A stretch of DNA of 64,000 nucleotides from Microglena sp. YARC (taxonomy: Eukaryota; Chlorophyta; Chlorophyceae; Chlamydomonadales; Chlamydomonadaceae), in assembly GCA_022414725.1 (NCBI GenBank), contig CM039462.1, positions 53,890,534 to 53,954,533 of the forward strand. Reading direction: 5' to 3'. The notes under the pieces were generated by a model. The model was not told where the DNA came from. It did not search any database and saw only the letters and a list, made by a program, of their open reading frames with translations. Shown in pieces: positions 32,727-43,800 of the stretch. Both the position numbers and the translations under genes were made by a program. Each line of letters begins with the position of its first letter. The stretch's first letter is position 1.

Positions 32727-33019
32727 GCCCTGCATTCATTTACACCTGTGTGAGCCCGGCAATGCAGGCCACACAACGAACCATCAAGCCATCCTCTCAC
32801 ACCCTCTACCACCACACATTCATGTCCACTGCACTTACACCCTCTACCACCACACATTCATGTCCACTGCACTTACACCCTCAGCACCCTCCAACATGGA
32901 ACTGCACGTCATAATACAATACAACAAGCTAGCCTAAACCTAAACCCTAAACCCTAAACCCATAGCATGTGCTGACAGCCCCCATCTTTGCTCTTTGAGG
33001 ATACCACCAGACAATCTGG
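32727..33019. repeat. Short repeats and interstitial telomere-like motif
   Basis: CCCTCTACCACCACACATTC repeats, then CCTAAACCTAAACCCTAAAC + CCTAAACCC at about 32932-32960, a CCCTAAA-type tract. Confidence 0.6.
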
Positions 33020-34255
33020 GTCGCCTCAACCAGTCCGCCTATCATTGTGAAGGTCTGGCTGCCAGCTAGCAGCGTGATCGCAGAGTCCGCCTATCATTGT
33101 GAAGGTCTGGCTGCCAGCTAGCAGCGTGATTGCAGAGTCCGCCTATCATCATTGTGAAGGTCTGGCTGCCAGCTAGCAGCGTGATTGTAGAGTCTGCTTA
33201 TCATTGTGAAGGTCTGGCTGCCAGCTAGCAGCGTGATTGAGGAGGAGGCAGGCCGTCTTAGGCATCTGTATGGTGGGGATGGGTTCAAGGGCTGATGTTA
33301 ATCCCAGTGAGATTATCAAGCAAACTTCATCCTCCCTTGCAGATGGGAGCAACGTTGCTGGTGGTGGGGACCGCGTTCCTGTAGCCTCTAGCCTCCCCTC
33401 CCCTTCCATCTCACACCGCCTTGGGTACATGGAATTTCGGAGTACGATGAAGATGGTACTGTTTGGCTTTGAGGAAGAGAGTGAGTTTAGGTTTCAGGTA
33501 TTTCTTGTGCAAAGGAACTTGGCTGCCACCACCATGGGGCTCAACCTCCGCTGCTTGATTGTTTCACTCAGATTTTTGAAATTTCTGTGGGAAAGCCAGC
33601 ATCAACTTGCATCTCTCTTTGCCATTCTCATCCTCATACCAGTCTGTGTCTGCCGGAGACTCTGCCGCAGAGAATGGGCTGATCATCTGGGATTCGGGAT
33701 CCTTTGGATGATCATCTCTAGGGCAACAGCGTGGTCTTTAGCCCTCTTCGGCCTGGGTGATATAGGCTTTGAGGGAGTTTCGGTAGTTAAGTACGTAATC
33801 ATACCGATGGAGGCCCTTCTCTCTCCCATGGTTGAGCACATGCCTGTAAAACTAGTTTGGCCTGTTCACCACACCTTATGGTTGGTGGTGTATTTTAGGA
33901 ATGGCCTTCTTGAACCAGAGGATCAATGCACTAACATATTCCTTCTAGCAGGATACACCACAGGCCTGATCATTCGAGTGAGCATGGATATTATAGATCG
34001 ACGCGCTTACCTGAGAGAGGGTGCTGCCGAGCACACCGATTGATGCTAGTAGAAGTGTTCACTGATCTTGCTTCTAGGCAGCTTCTAGGCAGCTTCCCTT
34101 GGTGAGTCTTGGAAACTGAAAGCGAGCCAAGCTATAACTCAGCTACACTGCCCACACCTGTAGCATGTCCCTTTTGGCTGCATGCAGCATCTTCTAGGCA
34201 GCTTCCCTTTGTCGCTTTGGGGAATTAAACGGAAACTGAACGATTGATGCTGGCA
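33020..34255. mobile_element. Right arm of the large inverted repeat
   Basis: Four to five ~58-bp units GTGAAGGTCTGGCTGCCAGC (33020-33236), then the 0.8-kb body with an open plus-strand frame, then CACTGATCTTGCTTCTAGGC and GCAGCTTCCCTT units. The order is the exact reverse of 24480-26095. Confidence 0.65.
33237..34043 (+). pseudogene. Uncharacterised 268-codon ORF within the right arm
   Basis: Open from 33237, ends ..IIDRRAYLREGAAEHTD, with several hydrophobic stretches (e.g. LFAILILIPVCV). The left arm encodes related pieces (VVYFRNGAFE, DIIDRRAYMREAAAEHTD) on the minus strand but is frame-broken. No recognised domain; could be a decayed transposon-encoded protein or a chance frame in a conserved repeat. 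Confidence 0.3.
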
Positions 34256-34309
34256 GAAGCACTACAAGGTGTGTGTGTACTACTAGAGGGAAGGACTAGG
34301 ATTGTTCAG

Positions 34310-34965
34310 GACGCTGCGTCCTACGTCGCAGACGCAACATCAAGGGGTCTGTTGCGTCCTGAGACACAACATAGGGAGGTTCAGTTGCATCGCAGATGCA
34401 GCTTAGTGGGTTGGTTACGTCTTAGGACGCAGGCTATGGGTCAGTTATGGGTTGGTCGCGTCTTAGGACTCAGGCTATGGGTCAGTTATGGGTTGGTCGC
34501 GTCTTAGGACGCAGGCTTTGGAATTGGTCACGTCTCATGACGCAGGCTATGTTTCAGTTATGGGTTGGTCGCGTCTTAGGACGCAGGCTTTGGAATTGGT
34601 TACGTCTCATGACGCAGGCTATGGGTCAGTTATGGGTTGGTCGCGTCTTAGGACGCAAGCTTTGGAATTGGTTACGTCTCAGGACGCAGGCTATGGGTCA
34701 GTTATGGGTTGGTCGCGTCTTAGGACGCAGGCTTTGGAATTGGTTACGTCTCAGGACGCAGGCTATGGGTCAGTTATGGGTTGGTCGCGTCTTAGGACGC
34801 AGGCTAAGGAATTGGTTACGTCTCAGGACGCAGGCTATGGGTCAGTTATGGGTTGGTCGCGTCTTAGGACGCAGGCTTTGGAATTGGTTGCGTCTCCGGA
34901 CGCAGGCTGTAAAATTGGTTGCGTCTCAGGACGCAGAGCTGGGGATCCCCATGAACAACCCTGGG
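34310..34965. repeat. Minisatellite of ~82-bp units with GCGTCTxAGGACGCA half-palindromes
   Basis: About seven units of GGTCAGTTATGGGTTGGTCG + CGTCTTAGGACGCAGGCTTT + GGAATTGGTTACGTCTC. The same word family is upstream of gene A at 13205-13440. Three overlapping plus-strand ORFs here arise from the unit length. Confidence 0.9.
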
Positions 34966-35025
34966 CAGGATGAACTTTTACCACCCAAGTAGTGGACCCT
35001 TCGTAGTCAGCCACGGAGTGGCAAC

Positions 35026-35219
35026 CAGGGTACTTCCATTGACCAAATTGGGCAGCCCTTTAGCGCACTTGAAAAAATAAAAACTGCGCTGTGTAGTGCA
35101 AAAAGCACAAAAAATGCTTGCTGCACCCACAGGGGTTTGCAAAAAACTGCGCGAAAGCGCAGTGGGGCTCAAAAAGGCAGCGCGCCAGTGCGCAAAAGCG
35201 CGCGCATGGAAGTACCCTG
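35026..35219. mobile_element. hAT-like MITE copy 2 (8-bp TSD GTGGCAAC/GTGGCTAC)
   Basis: Ends CAGGGTACTTCCAT and ATGGAAGTACCCTG. Interior TGCACCCACAGGGG and GCGCAGTGGGGCTC. TSD at 35018-35025 and 35220-35227 with one mismatch. The related element at 14.75 kb lacks the insertion. Confidence 0.88.
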
Positions 35220-35299
35220 GTGGCTACCTTACTGAAATGTCTATGCAACCAGTGAAGTAGCTTCACTTCTCCCCAGTCTTCTAGATTGCTGCAACAAGT

Positions 35300-35560
35300 T
35301 ATGGGCCCATCATGCTATCCACTGCACTGATGATTACCCAGAGGTCTTGAGAGCATGGGCTTCCATTCTTTCACTCCGATCCATGGTGAATATTTAGCAC
35401 TTTCTAGATTCCACACTCCGACCTGCTTCCAGTGGGATTCGAACCTCCCACACACTCGGGATATGCGTTATTGTTGGACTATGCAGTTCAGGTGCCTTCA
35501 GGACATCTAGCTAGACGGCCCGAAGGGACACGACCGGTATGGTTCAACAGTTTGCTCCCC
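35300..35560 (-). mobile_element. Second tRNA-like SINE candidate
   Basis: Minus strand contains a B-box GGTTCGAATCC (35445-35435) preceded by an A-box-like TAGTCCAACAATAACG (about 35482-35467). The spacing is shorter than in a functional tRNA and no acceptor stem pairs, so it is SINE-like rather than a tRNA gene. Confidence 0.4.
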
Positions 35561-36065
35561 TTGTTTCGCTGCCTGGTCAGTAAGTTCTTACACAAATAGT
35601 GGCTTTAGTGCCCAGTCCAGGGTAATTCAAAGCGCGCGCTTTTGCGCTTTTGGGCGCTGACTTTTTGACCCCCTCTGCGCTTTAAGCGCAGTTTTTTGCA
35701 ACCCCTTGTGGGCGCTGCAAGCAATTTTTGCACTTTTTGCACGACAAAGCGCAGGTTTATTGTTTTCGAGTGCGCAAAAGCGCTGGCCAATTTGGCAATT
35801 TGAAGTACCCTGGCCCAGTCGTGTGCTTGATTATTGCCCTGGACATTTCTTCCCTTTCTTGTGAAGCTAGGTCACTAAGTGCTTCCACTAATGACAGCTT
35901 TGGTGCCCACTGCCCAGTCGTGCGTTTGACCATCGCCCGTGACCTTTCTTCCCCTTCTTGTGCTGCCTGGTCGGTAATATCTTATGCTAATGGTGGCGTT
36001 GGTGCCCAGTCGTGTGTGCGACTGTTGTCCGGTGGGACCTTTGTTGTGGTTGGTTGCTTAAGATG
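35490..36065. repeat. ~110-bp tandem units with GCCCAGTCGTGxG
   Basis: CCAGTCGTGTGCTTGATTAT / CCAGTCGTGCGTTTGACCAT and CCTTTCTTCCCCTTCTTGTG recur about four times. MITE copy 3 is inserted in one of them. Confidence 0.65.
35618..35812. mobile_element. hAT-like MITE copy 3 (perfect 8-bp TSD GCCCAGTC)
   Basis: Starts CAGGGTAATTCAAAGCGCGC, ends GGCAATTTGAAGTACCCTG. TSD GCCCAGTC at 35610-35617 and 35813-35820. Confidence 0.92.
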
Positions 36066-36074
36066 ATTGCATTT

Positions 36075-36835
36075 AATTCTGCATGCTTTGATTAGCACTG
36101 GGCATGATGGCCTTGATTAGCTTTGAGCGTGATGGCCTTGATTAGCTTTGAGCGTGATGGCCTTGATTAGCTTTGAGCGTGATGGCCTTGATTAGCTTTG
36201 AGCGTGATGGCCTTGATTAGCTTTGAGCGCGATGGCCTTGTTGAGCTTTGAGCGCGATGGCCTCGATTAGATTTGAGCGTGATGGCCTTGATTAGCTTTG
36301 AGCATGATGGCCTTGTTGAGCTTTGAGCGTGATGGCCTTGTTGAGCTTTGAGCGCGATGGCCTCTTTGAGCGGGATGGCCTTGTTGAGCTTTGAGCGCGA
36401 TGGCCTTGATTAGCTTTGAGCATGATGGCCTTGTTGAGCTTTGAGCGCGATGGCCTCGATTAGCTTTGAGCGTGATGGCCTTGATTAGCTTTGAGCATGA
36501 TGGCCTTGTTGAGCTTTGAGCGCGATGGCCTCGATTAGCTTTGAGCGTGATGGCCTTGATTAGCTTTGAGCATGATGGCCTTGTTGAGCTTTGAGCGCGA
36601 TGGCCTCGATTAGCACTGAATGCGTTGGCCTTGAATAGCTTTGAGCGTGATGTTCTTGATAAGCTTTGAGCATGATGGCCTTGTTGAGCAGTGACTGTGC
36701 TGGCCTTGAATAGCACTTCGTGAGCTTGCTTTGGGTAGCACTGAATGTGCTGGCCTGTAGGAGCATTGACTGAGCTGGCCTTGAATAGCACTTAGTAAGC
36801 TTGCTTTTGGTAGCACTGAATGTGCTGGCCTCAAG
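36075..36835. repeat. 25-bp minisatellite GATGGCCTTGATTAGCTTTGAGCGT
   Basis: About 30 units with small variants (GTTGAGC, GCGCGATGG). Head-to-tail without unique spacers. Confidence 0.95.
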
Positions 36836-37380
36836 AAGTACTGACTTTGCCGAAGACGGCGAGCAGCCAACTTGCTGGCTGAAGCTATATAACCAAGTTC
36901 AAGTTCACGGAGCACTGACTGTGAGGATCTGCAATAAGCACTGAGCGTGGAGACCTTTGTTAGCTCTGACTGTTCTGGCTTGAAGGAGCTCTGACTGTGC
37001 TTTCTTTGATTAGCACTGAGTGTGCTTGCTTTTGGTAGCACTGAATGTGCTGGCCTCAAGAAGCTCTGACTTTGCCTAAGACGGCGAGCAGCCAACTTGC
37101 TGGCTGAATCTATGGAACCAAGGTCAAGTTCAAGAAGTACTGACTGTGATGACCTTCAATAACATTGAGTGACGTGGTCTTAGTTAGCACTGAATGTGCT
37201 GGCCTCAAGGAGCACTGACTGAGAGGAACCTCAACTGAATGTGCTGGCTTGGAGAAGCAATGAGTGTGCTCGCTTTGATTAACCCTGAGTGTGCTTGCCT
37301 TAAATAGCTTTGAATGTGCTGCCTTTTATTAGCACTGAGTATGCTTCCCTTCCTTCGCACTCAATGTTATAATCGCACGC
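36836..37380. repeat. Degenerate AGCACTGAxTGTGCTGGCCT repeats and paired 52-bp block
   Basis: Units of ~30-40 bp, plus GACGGCGAGCAGCCAACTTG + CTGGCTGAAGCTAT at about 36855, 37080 and 37838. Confidence 0.7.
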
Positions 37381-37381
37381 C

Positions 37382-37678
37382 ATGCTTTGGATGTTCCAGA
37401 CCTTTGCCCTATCTGCTGGAATGGATGGCTCTCAAATCTGGAGCACTGGTCTCCTAGAACATTTTCTTGGTGCTACCAGCAGAGACAAAGTAGCATCTAC
37501 AGATATTCAAATCTGGAGCACTGGTCTCCTAGAACATCTCCTTGGTGCTACCAGCAGAGATCAAGTAGCATCTACAGATATTCAAATGAGGCATGCTGTA
37601 TCTATTGAACGTGTCCTAGGAGTGAAGCAACGTGTCCCCCAACACATTGCTTTGGAAGAAACACTAGACAATTCCTAA
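37382..37678 (+). CDS. Hypothetical ORF, 98 codons, with a doubled 24-residue repeat
   Basis: ATG at 37382, stop TAA at 37676. Contains two tandem repeats QIWSTGLLEHxLGATSRDxV + ASTDI (72-nt period). Unlike most repeats here its period is a multiple of three and the frame stays open, but no family is recognised and it sits among minisatellites, so it may be chance. Confidence 0.25.
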   Translation: MLWMFQTFALSAGMDGSQIWSTGLLEHFLGATSRDKVASTDIQIWSTGLLEHLLGATSRDQVASTDIQMRHAVSIERVLGVKQRVPQHIALEETLDNS

Positions 37679-38085
37679 TTCACTATTACAGGTTGCAATC
37701 AGGGATCAAGTCTTTTTTAGGTATGATAACTTTTTTGTACTGTTTTGTTTTATCGTTCAGAAGAAGAGGACATAAGTAGAAAGTGATTTGTTCGGGTTTA
37801 CATTTTCCTGCTAATAATTGTTTTTTTTACTGCTGAAGACGGCGAGCAGCCAATTGCTGGCTGAAGCTATGTAACCAAGTTCAAGTAATAAGGCGTACTA
37901 TTTATTTATTTATTTATATGTTTCATGAAAGGTTTTTCACCTAAACGGATGGGTCTCATAACGCTTGACTTAGACTAATAGGATTATTTCGATACGAAAG
38001 CTGGAGTTCCGATTCATTTTACCCCCTCATTTTTGAGCAAGTCCCTGCAGCCTATAGCCGATACCCCCTAGACTGTAACAAACAA
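37679..38085. other. No gene seen
   Basis: AT-richer sequence with TTTATTTA microsatellite; ends with an inverted fragment of the 170-bp dispersed repeat (GAGCAAGTCCCTGCAGCC at 38036). Confidence 0.4.
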
Positions 38086-38094
38086 ACACAGTAC

Positions 38095-38480
38095 CATGAA
38101 TCCACGATCGATTGTGCATCCACCATTTATCATTTGTACATCCACCATGAATCAATGATCATTTGTACATCCACCATGAATCGGTTGTACATCCACCATG
38201 AATCCATGATCGGTTGTACATCCACCATGAATCCATGATCGTTTTCACATCCACCACGGATCCATGATTGGTTGTACATCCACCATGAATCCATGATCGG
38301 TTGTATATCCACCATTAATCAGTTGTACATCCACCATTAATCAGTTGTACATCCACCATGAATCCATGATCGGTTGTACATCCACCATGAATAGGTTGTA
38401 CATCCGCCATGATTGTTTGTACATCCACCAAGAATCAGTTGAACATCCACCATGAATCCATGATCGGTTGTAAATCTACT
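38095..38480. repeat. Minisatellite CGGTTGTACATCCACCATGA + ATCCATGAT
   Basis: About 14 units of 20-29 bp. Confidence 0.93.
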
Positions 38481-38610
38481 GCTGCATATGTTGTAGCCTG
38501 GTAGCTGCCATCTTGGATAACCCCCAACTAGGATAAATCACAGCCAAACTCACCCACATGCTAACAACAAAGTCACATGCAACACAGGCTGCATGTCTAA
38601 TTCCAGTCAT

Positions 38611-38821
38611 AGCCCGTTTCAGTGATACGATTGGTCTAGTGGTACACTAAATCGCTTAAACGACATAGGGTCGGGGCTTCGATTCCTCCTCCGGTCACCC
38701 TTAGCGTTGCAGGTCGCTGTCAACCGCGATGGTAGCTTGTCCAGTCGAGGTGGTAGACCGTTCTCTGCCCGCGTGCGACGGGTTCCCTTAACAACACGCC
38801 CCACCAGGCGTTATCATTACC
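38611..38821 (+). mobile_element. tRNA-derived SINE (full-length copy)
   Basis: AGCCCGTTTCAGTGATACGA, A-box TGGTCTAGTGG, B-box-like GGCTTCGATTCC, then GTCAACCGCGATGGTAGCTT and CGCCCCACCAGGCGTTATCA + TTACC. Shares all blocks with 47078 and 55241. Confidence 0.88.
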
Positions 38822-39021
38822 TTTTTCCATTCATGCATTTTCCTAACCACATAGACCTACAGCTACAGACCTACAGCTACATCAACAACAACGCGCTTGC
38901 ATGATCTTCTCAATAAGTGTGTTCATCCACTGCTGCATGTGTTACAGCCTGGTAGCTGAAATCTTGTAACTGAAATCTGGTAGCTGAAATCTGGTAGCTG
39001 AAATCTGCCATCATTATATAT

Positions 39022-39403
39022 ATGTAGGGACCGGCACATCATATGATGTTGACCGAGGGGAGTATGACATTATCATATGATATCATACAAATTGCATCAT
39101 ATGAGATTGTACATACATGGTTACTTTAGCCAAGTCAAACTGTCCGGCATCATGTAGGTGACATCACATTGCCGTTCCCTATATAAAGGACAGTAGCCTG
39201 AACAGGAAACAGGGTGCTCGTCATATGACTAGGGAACGGCAATATGCTATCATATGACATCATGTCATCATATGATATATAATATCATGTCCTCATATGA
39301 TATCGTACGATGCCGCCAGTCTGACTAGGCCAAAGTTACCATTTACATACAATATCATACTTGCCTTAGGTCAACATCATACAATTTGCCGCTCCCTACA
39401 TAT
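39022..39403. mobile_element. Palindromic MITE with TCATATGA-rich ends
   Basis: Left ATGTAGGGACCGGCAC..ATGATGTTGACC pairs with right GGTCAACATCAT..GCCGCTCCCTACAT. An inner pair (AAGTCAAACTGTCCGGCATC / GATGCCGCCAGTCTGACT) is nested. Confidence 0.75.
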
Positions 39404-39559
39404 GACCAAGAGTCCCAAATAGACTCAACCCAACATCCCACCAGACTACACCTACCTCACCACTTCCCGCACCAAATTGTCTATTCCACGCACCTCTCCG
39501 GCCGATGCCTCCTTTAAACCCCAGCCCTTCCCAACATCTACCCCCCTCCCCCCTTAACT

Positions 39560-40570
39560 GATTTAACCCCAGCTATGGCCAACATCTGCCCCCCTCCCAC
39601 CCCCACCCTCCCTTCCCCCCCCCACCCTCCACTTTGTGCACCTCCACCACCACCAGCGGCTAAGTGGCCTGCTCATATGTATGAGAAAGGGGCAGGAGGA
39701 GAGGCCTTGAGAAGGTCGCAGGCCTGTTGTTGCAGCAACCCACCCATCCTCCCTTTCCCCTGCCCACCCTTCACTTCTGCACCTCCTCCACCACCACCAG
39801 TGGCTAAGTGGCCAGCTCATATGTATGAGAAAGGGGCAGGAGGAGAGGCCTTGAGAAGGTCGCAGGCCTGTTGTTGCAGCAACCCACCCATCCTCCCTTC
39901 CCCTGCCCACCCTCCACTTCTGTACCTCCTCCACCACCACCAGTGGCTAAGTGGCCAGCTCATATGTATGAGAAAGGGGCAGGAGGAGAGGCCTTGAGAA
40001 GTTCGCAGGCCTGTTGTTGCAGCAACCCACCCATCCTCCCTTTCCCCGCCCACCCTCCACTTCTGCACCTCCTCCACCTGCAACGGGCCGCTCATATGTA
40101 TAAGAGAGTGGCAGGAGGAGAGGCCTTGGGAAGCGCGTGGACCTGTTGAGGTAACAAGCCAGCCACCCTCCCTTCCCCCGCCCACCATCTTCTTGTGCAT
40201 CTCCTCCACCCGCAACAGGCCGCTTTTATGTATGATAGACGGGCAGGAGGAGAGGCCTTGGGAAGGGGGCTTGGACCTGTTGTAGCAACAACCCACCCAC
40301 CCACCCTCCCTTGCCCCGCCCACCCTCCTCCCCCTCCAGCGAGCTGCTGTCACTAAACAGGCAGTCAAAGAAGGAGAGGCCTTGACCACTCAACAGGTTT
40401 CTTGGACCTGTTTAGGCAGCTACCCACCCACCCTCCCTTCCCCCACCCACCCTCTACTTGTGCACCTTCTCCACCTCCAGTGGCTGAGCAGCCCGCTTAT
40501 ATGTATGAGAGAGGGGCAGAAGGAGAGGCCTTGGGAAGGGGGCTTGGACCTGTTTAGGCAACTACCCACC
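39560..40570 (-). repeat. Six or seven echoes of the last exon of gene B beyond its stop codon
   Basis: Plus-strand unit CACCTCCACCACCACCAGTGG, GAGAAAGGGGCAGGAGGAGA and GGCCTTGAGAAGGTC recurs near 39640, 39785, 39925, 40070, 40200, 40340 and 40470. On the minus strand these match the end of exon 12 ([14 protein letters not shown] to EEEEVEVV). Period 140 bp. Confidence 0.85.
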
Positions 40571-40576
40571 CACCCT

Positions 40577-40848
40577 CTACTTGTCCACCACCTCCACCTC
40601 CTCCTCCTCCAGCGGGCTGCTCTCATTAAACAGTGAGTCGAAGAAAGAGAGGCCTTGAGCACTCAACAGGTTCACGCCCTCTTTAAGGGCAGCGTCAGCT
40701 GCAGCCTGCTTGGCAGCTACATGGCGTGCCTTGAGAGATGAATCATTTTCATCAGGAAAGGCCTCAGGAGTGGGCACTCGCGACGCCTCATCCTTAGCAT
40801 GCTGGAAGAGACGGTCCAAGCCAGCATTCAAAAGGTGCCCACGCACAC
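40577..40848 (-). CDS. Gene B exon 12 (C-terminus)
   Basis: Acceptor CCTGCAG; product [20 protein letters not shown], then [40 protein letters not shown] and [10 protein letters not shown]; stop TAG 40579-40577. Alanine/lysine-rich helix followed by an acidic tail. Confidence 0.88.
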
Positions 40849-43800
40849 CTGCAGGTGTAGGTGTAGGTGTAGGTGCTGGGTGAGTGTGAGTGTGGGTGCT
40901 GGTGTAGGTGCTGGGTGTTGGTGTCGGTGTAAGTGCAGGTGTCGGTGGGTGTAGGTTTAGGTGTAGGTGCTGGGTGGGTGTAGTTGCAGGTTGGGTGTAG
41001 GTGCGGGGTTGTGTCAGAGTGGCATCCTACGCATGCTGGAAGAGACGGTCCAAGCCTGTATTCAAAAGGTGCCCACGCACGCCTGCAGGTGTAGGTTTAG
41101 GTGCTGGGTGTTGGTGTTGGTGTGGGTTGGGAGTAGGTTGGGTGTAGGTGAAGATCCTGGGTGGGTTGTTCAAGAGGTGGCTACACATACGTACAGGACA
41201 TGGAAAAGCATTAATAATGTCAATAACTTAAAAACTTAATACTATTGCTTCCGTATCCTGTACTACAGATTGTACTGATTATACTCCCTGTACTGCTGAT
41301 TATGTACCCTGTACTACCGATTGTACGGATTCTGCTCCCTGTACTGCTGATTATGTACCCTGTACTACTGATTGTACGGATTCTGCACCCTGCACTGCTG
41401 ATTATGTACCCTGTACAACTGATTGTACTGATTCTGCTCCCTGTACTGCTGATTCTGTACCCTGTACTACTGCTTGTACTGCTGATTATGTACCCTGTAC
41501 TACTGATTGTACTGATTCTGCTCCCTGCACTGCTGATTCTACACCCTGTTCTACTCCCTCCCCCCCCCCCCAGCGATTCTTGCCTTCAAGCATCAGTGGG
41601 GAGGACTGTTGTTGTTGACCCATTGACCCCACTGGAGGTAGCTGGAACTTGGCCCCCGGCTTGAGTGCCACGTAGTCCACCAGTGCCATCAGTGCTGATC
41701 CTACACCCTGTACTGCTGATCCTACACCCTATACTGCTGATCCTACACCCTGCACTGCTTATTCTACACCCTGTTGTTGATTATACACCCTGTACTGCTG
41801 ATCCTACACCCTGCACTGCTTATTCTACACCCTGTACTGCTGATCCTACACCCTGTTGTTGATTCTACACCCTGTTGTTGATTATACATCCTGTACTGCT
41901 GATCCTACACCCTGTTCTTCTCCCCACCCTGCGTCCAACTTGCAATTCTCACCTTCCAAAATCAGTGGGGAGGACTGCTGTGTCATACTACTCATTGCAC
42001 TGCTCCTCTCACCTGTACCACTGCTTCAGCTGACTATTGTCCTACTACTCATTGCACTGCTCCTCTCACCTGTACCACTGCTTCAGCTGAGCATACACCC
42101 TGTTATATTCCCAACTTGCGATTCTCACCTTCCAGCATCAGTGGGGAGCACAGTTGTGTCGTACGTGAGCATGTCCCTACTGGAGGTAGCTGGAACTTGG
42201 CCCCGGGCTTGAGTGCCACTTGGTCCACCAGCTCCAAGTACGCTGCCTGGGTGTCTTGTCCTTCCAGGCTCACGTTGGCGTTGTTGTTGGTGTTGAATTG
42301 CCTGATGGAGTAGTGGAACAGTGTGTTGTGTGTGTTGTGTGTGTTGTGCGAGTTGTGTGTGTTGCGTGTGTTGGGTTGGGGTTGAGTGTGTTGTGTGTGT
42401 TGGGTTTGAGTATGCTGTGTGTGTTGTGTGTGTTGGGTTGATGTTGTGTGTGCTGGGTTGGGGTTGTGTGTCGTGTGTGTTGGGTTTGAGTCAGAGTGCC
42501 ACCCTGTCCACCAGTTCCAAGTACGCTGCCTGGGTGTCTTGTCCCTCCAGGCTCACGTTGGCGTTGTTGTAGGTGTTGAATTGCCTGATGGAGTAGTGGA
42601 ACAGAGTGTTGGGTGTGTTGCATGTGTTGGTTTTCTTTGTGTGTGTGTGTGTGTGTGTGGTGGTGGTGGGGGGGGGGGGGGTGTGTGTGTTTGGGAGTGT
42701 GTGTGTGTGGGGGGGGGTGTTTGGGAGTGTGTGTGTGTGTGCCAGGGTGTGTTGGGTGTGTTGGGTGTGTATCAGGGTGTGCTGGGTGTGTTGGGTGTGT
42801 GTCAGGGTGTGTTGGGTGTGTCGGGTGCCACCCTGGATTCGGCTGCGGTGCAGCCAGACTGTTGAGTCCCACCCTGTCCACCATTACCATGACCATGTAT
42901 GTCCCAAGTGTGTCCTCTCCTTCAAGAGTCTCGTTGGCGTTGGTGTTACCATTGAATTACAAGTTGGAGGCACCAGGATAACGTTACCATCATCATTACC
43001 ACCATCATCATCATCACCACCATCATCATTACCACCACCACCATCATCAATTCCGGCACCACCATCATCACCACCACCACCATCATCACCACCATCAACA
43101 TTACCACCACCATCATCATCATCATCACCACCATCATCATTACCACCACCACCAGCACCACCAGCACCACCATCATCATTACCACCACCACCACCATCAC
43201 CACCATCATCATTACCACCACCATCATCATTACCACCACCATCATCATTACCACCACCACCATCATCATTACCACCACCATCATCATCACCACCATCATC
43301 ATTACCACCACCACCATCATCATCATCATCCACCACCATCATCATCATATTACCACCACCACCATCATCACCACCATCATCATTACCACCACCACCATCA
43401 TCACCACCATCATCATTACCACCACCACCATCATCACCACCATCATCATTACCACCACCACCATCATCACCACCACCACCATCATCAATACCGGCACCAC
43501 CATCATCATCACCATCATTACCACCACCACCATCATCATCACCACCATCATCATTACCACCACCACCACCACCACCACCACCATCATCAATACCACCACC
43601 ACCATCATCACCACCACCATCATCATTACCACCACCACCAATCATCACCACCATCATCATTACCCACCACCACCATCATCATCACCACCACCACCATCAT
43701 CATTCATCCACCACCACCATCATACCACCACCATCACACCACCATCATCATCATACCACCACCACCATCATCACCACCATCATCATTACCACCACCACCA

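Noticed and set aside
36075..36835. CRISPR-like regular array
   Set aside because: Head-to-tail 25-bp minisatellite without unique spacers, in a eukaryotic genome.
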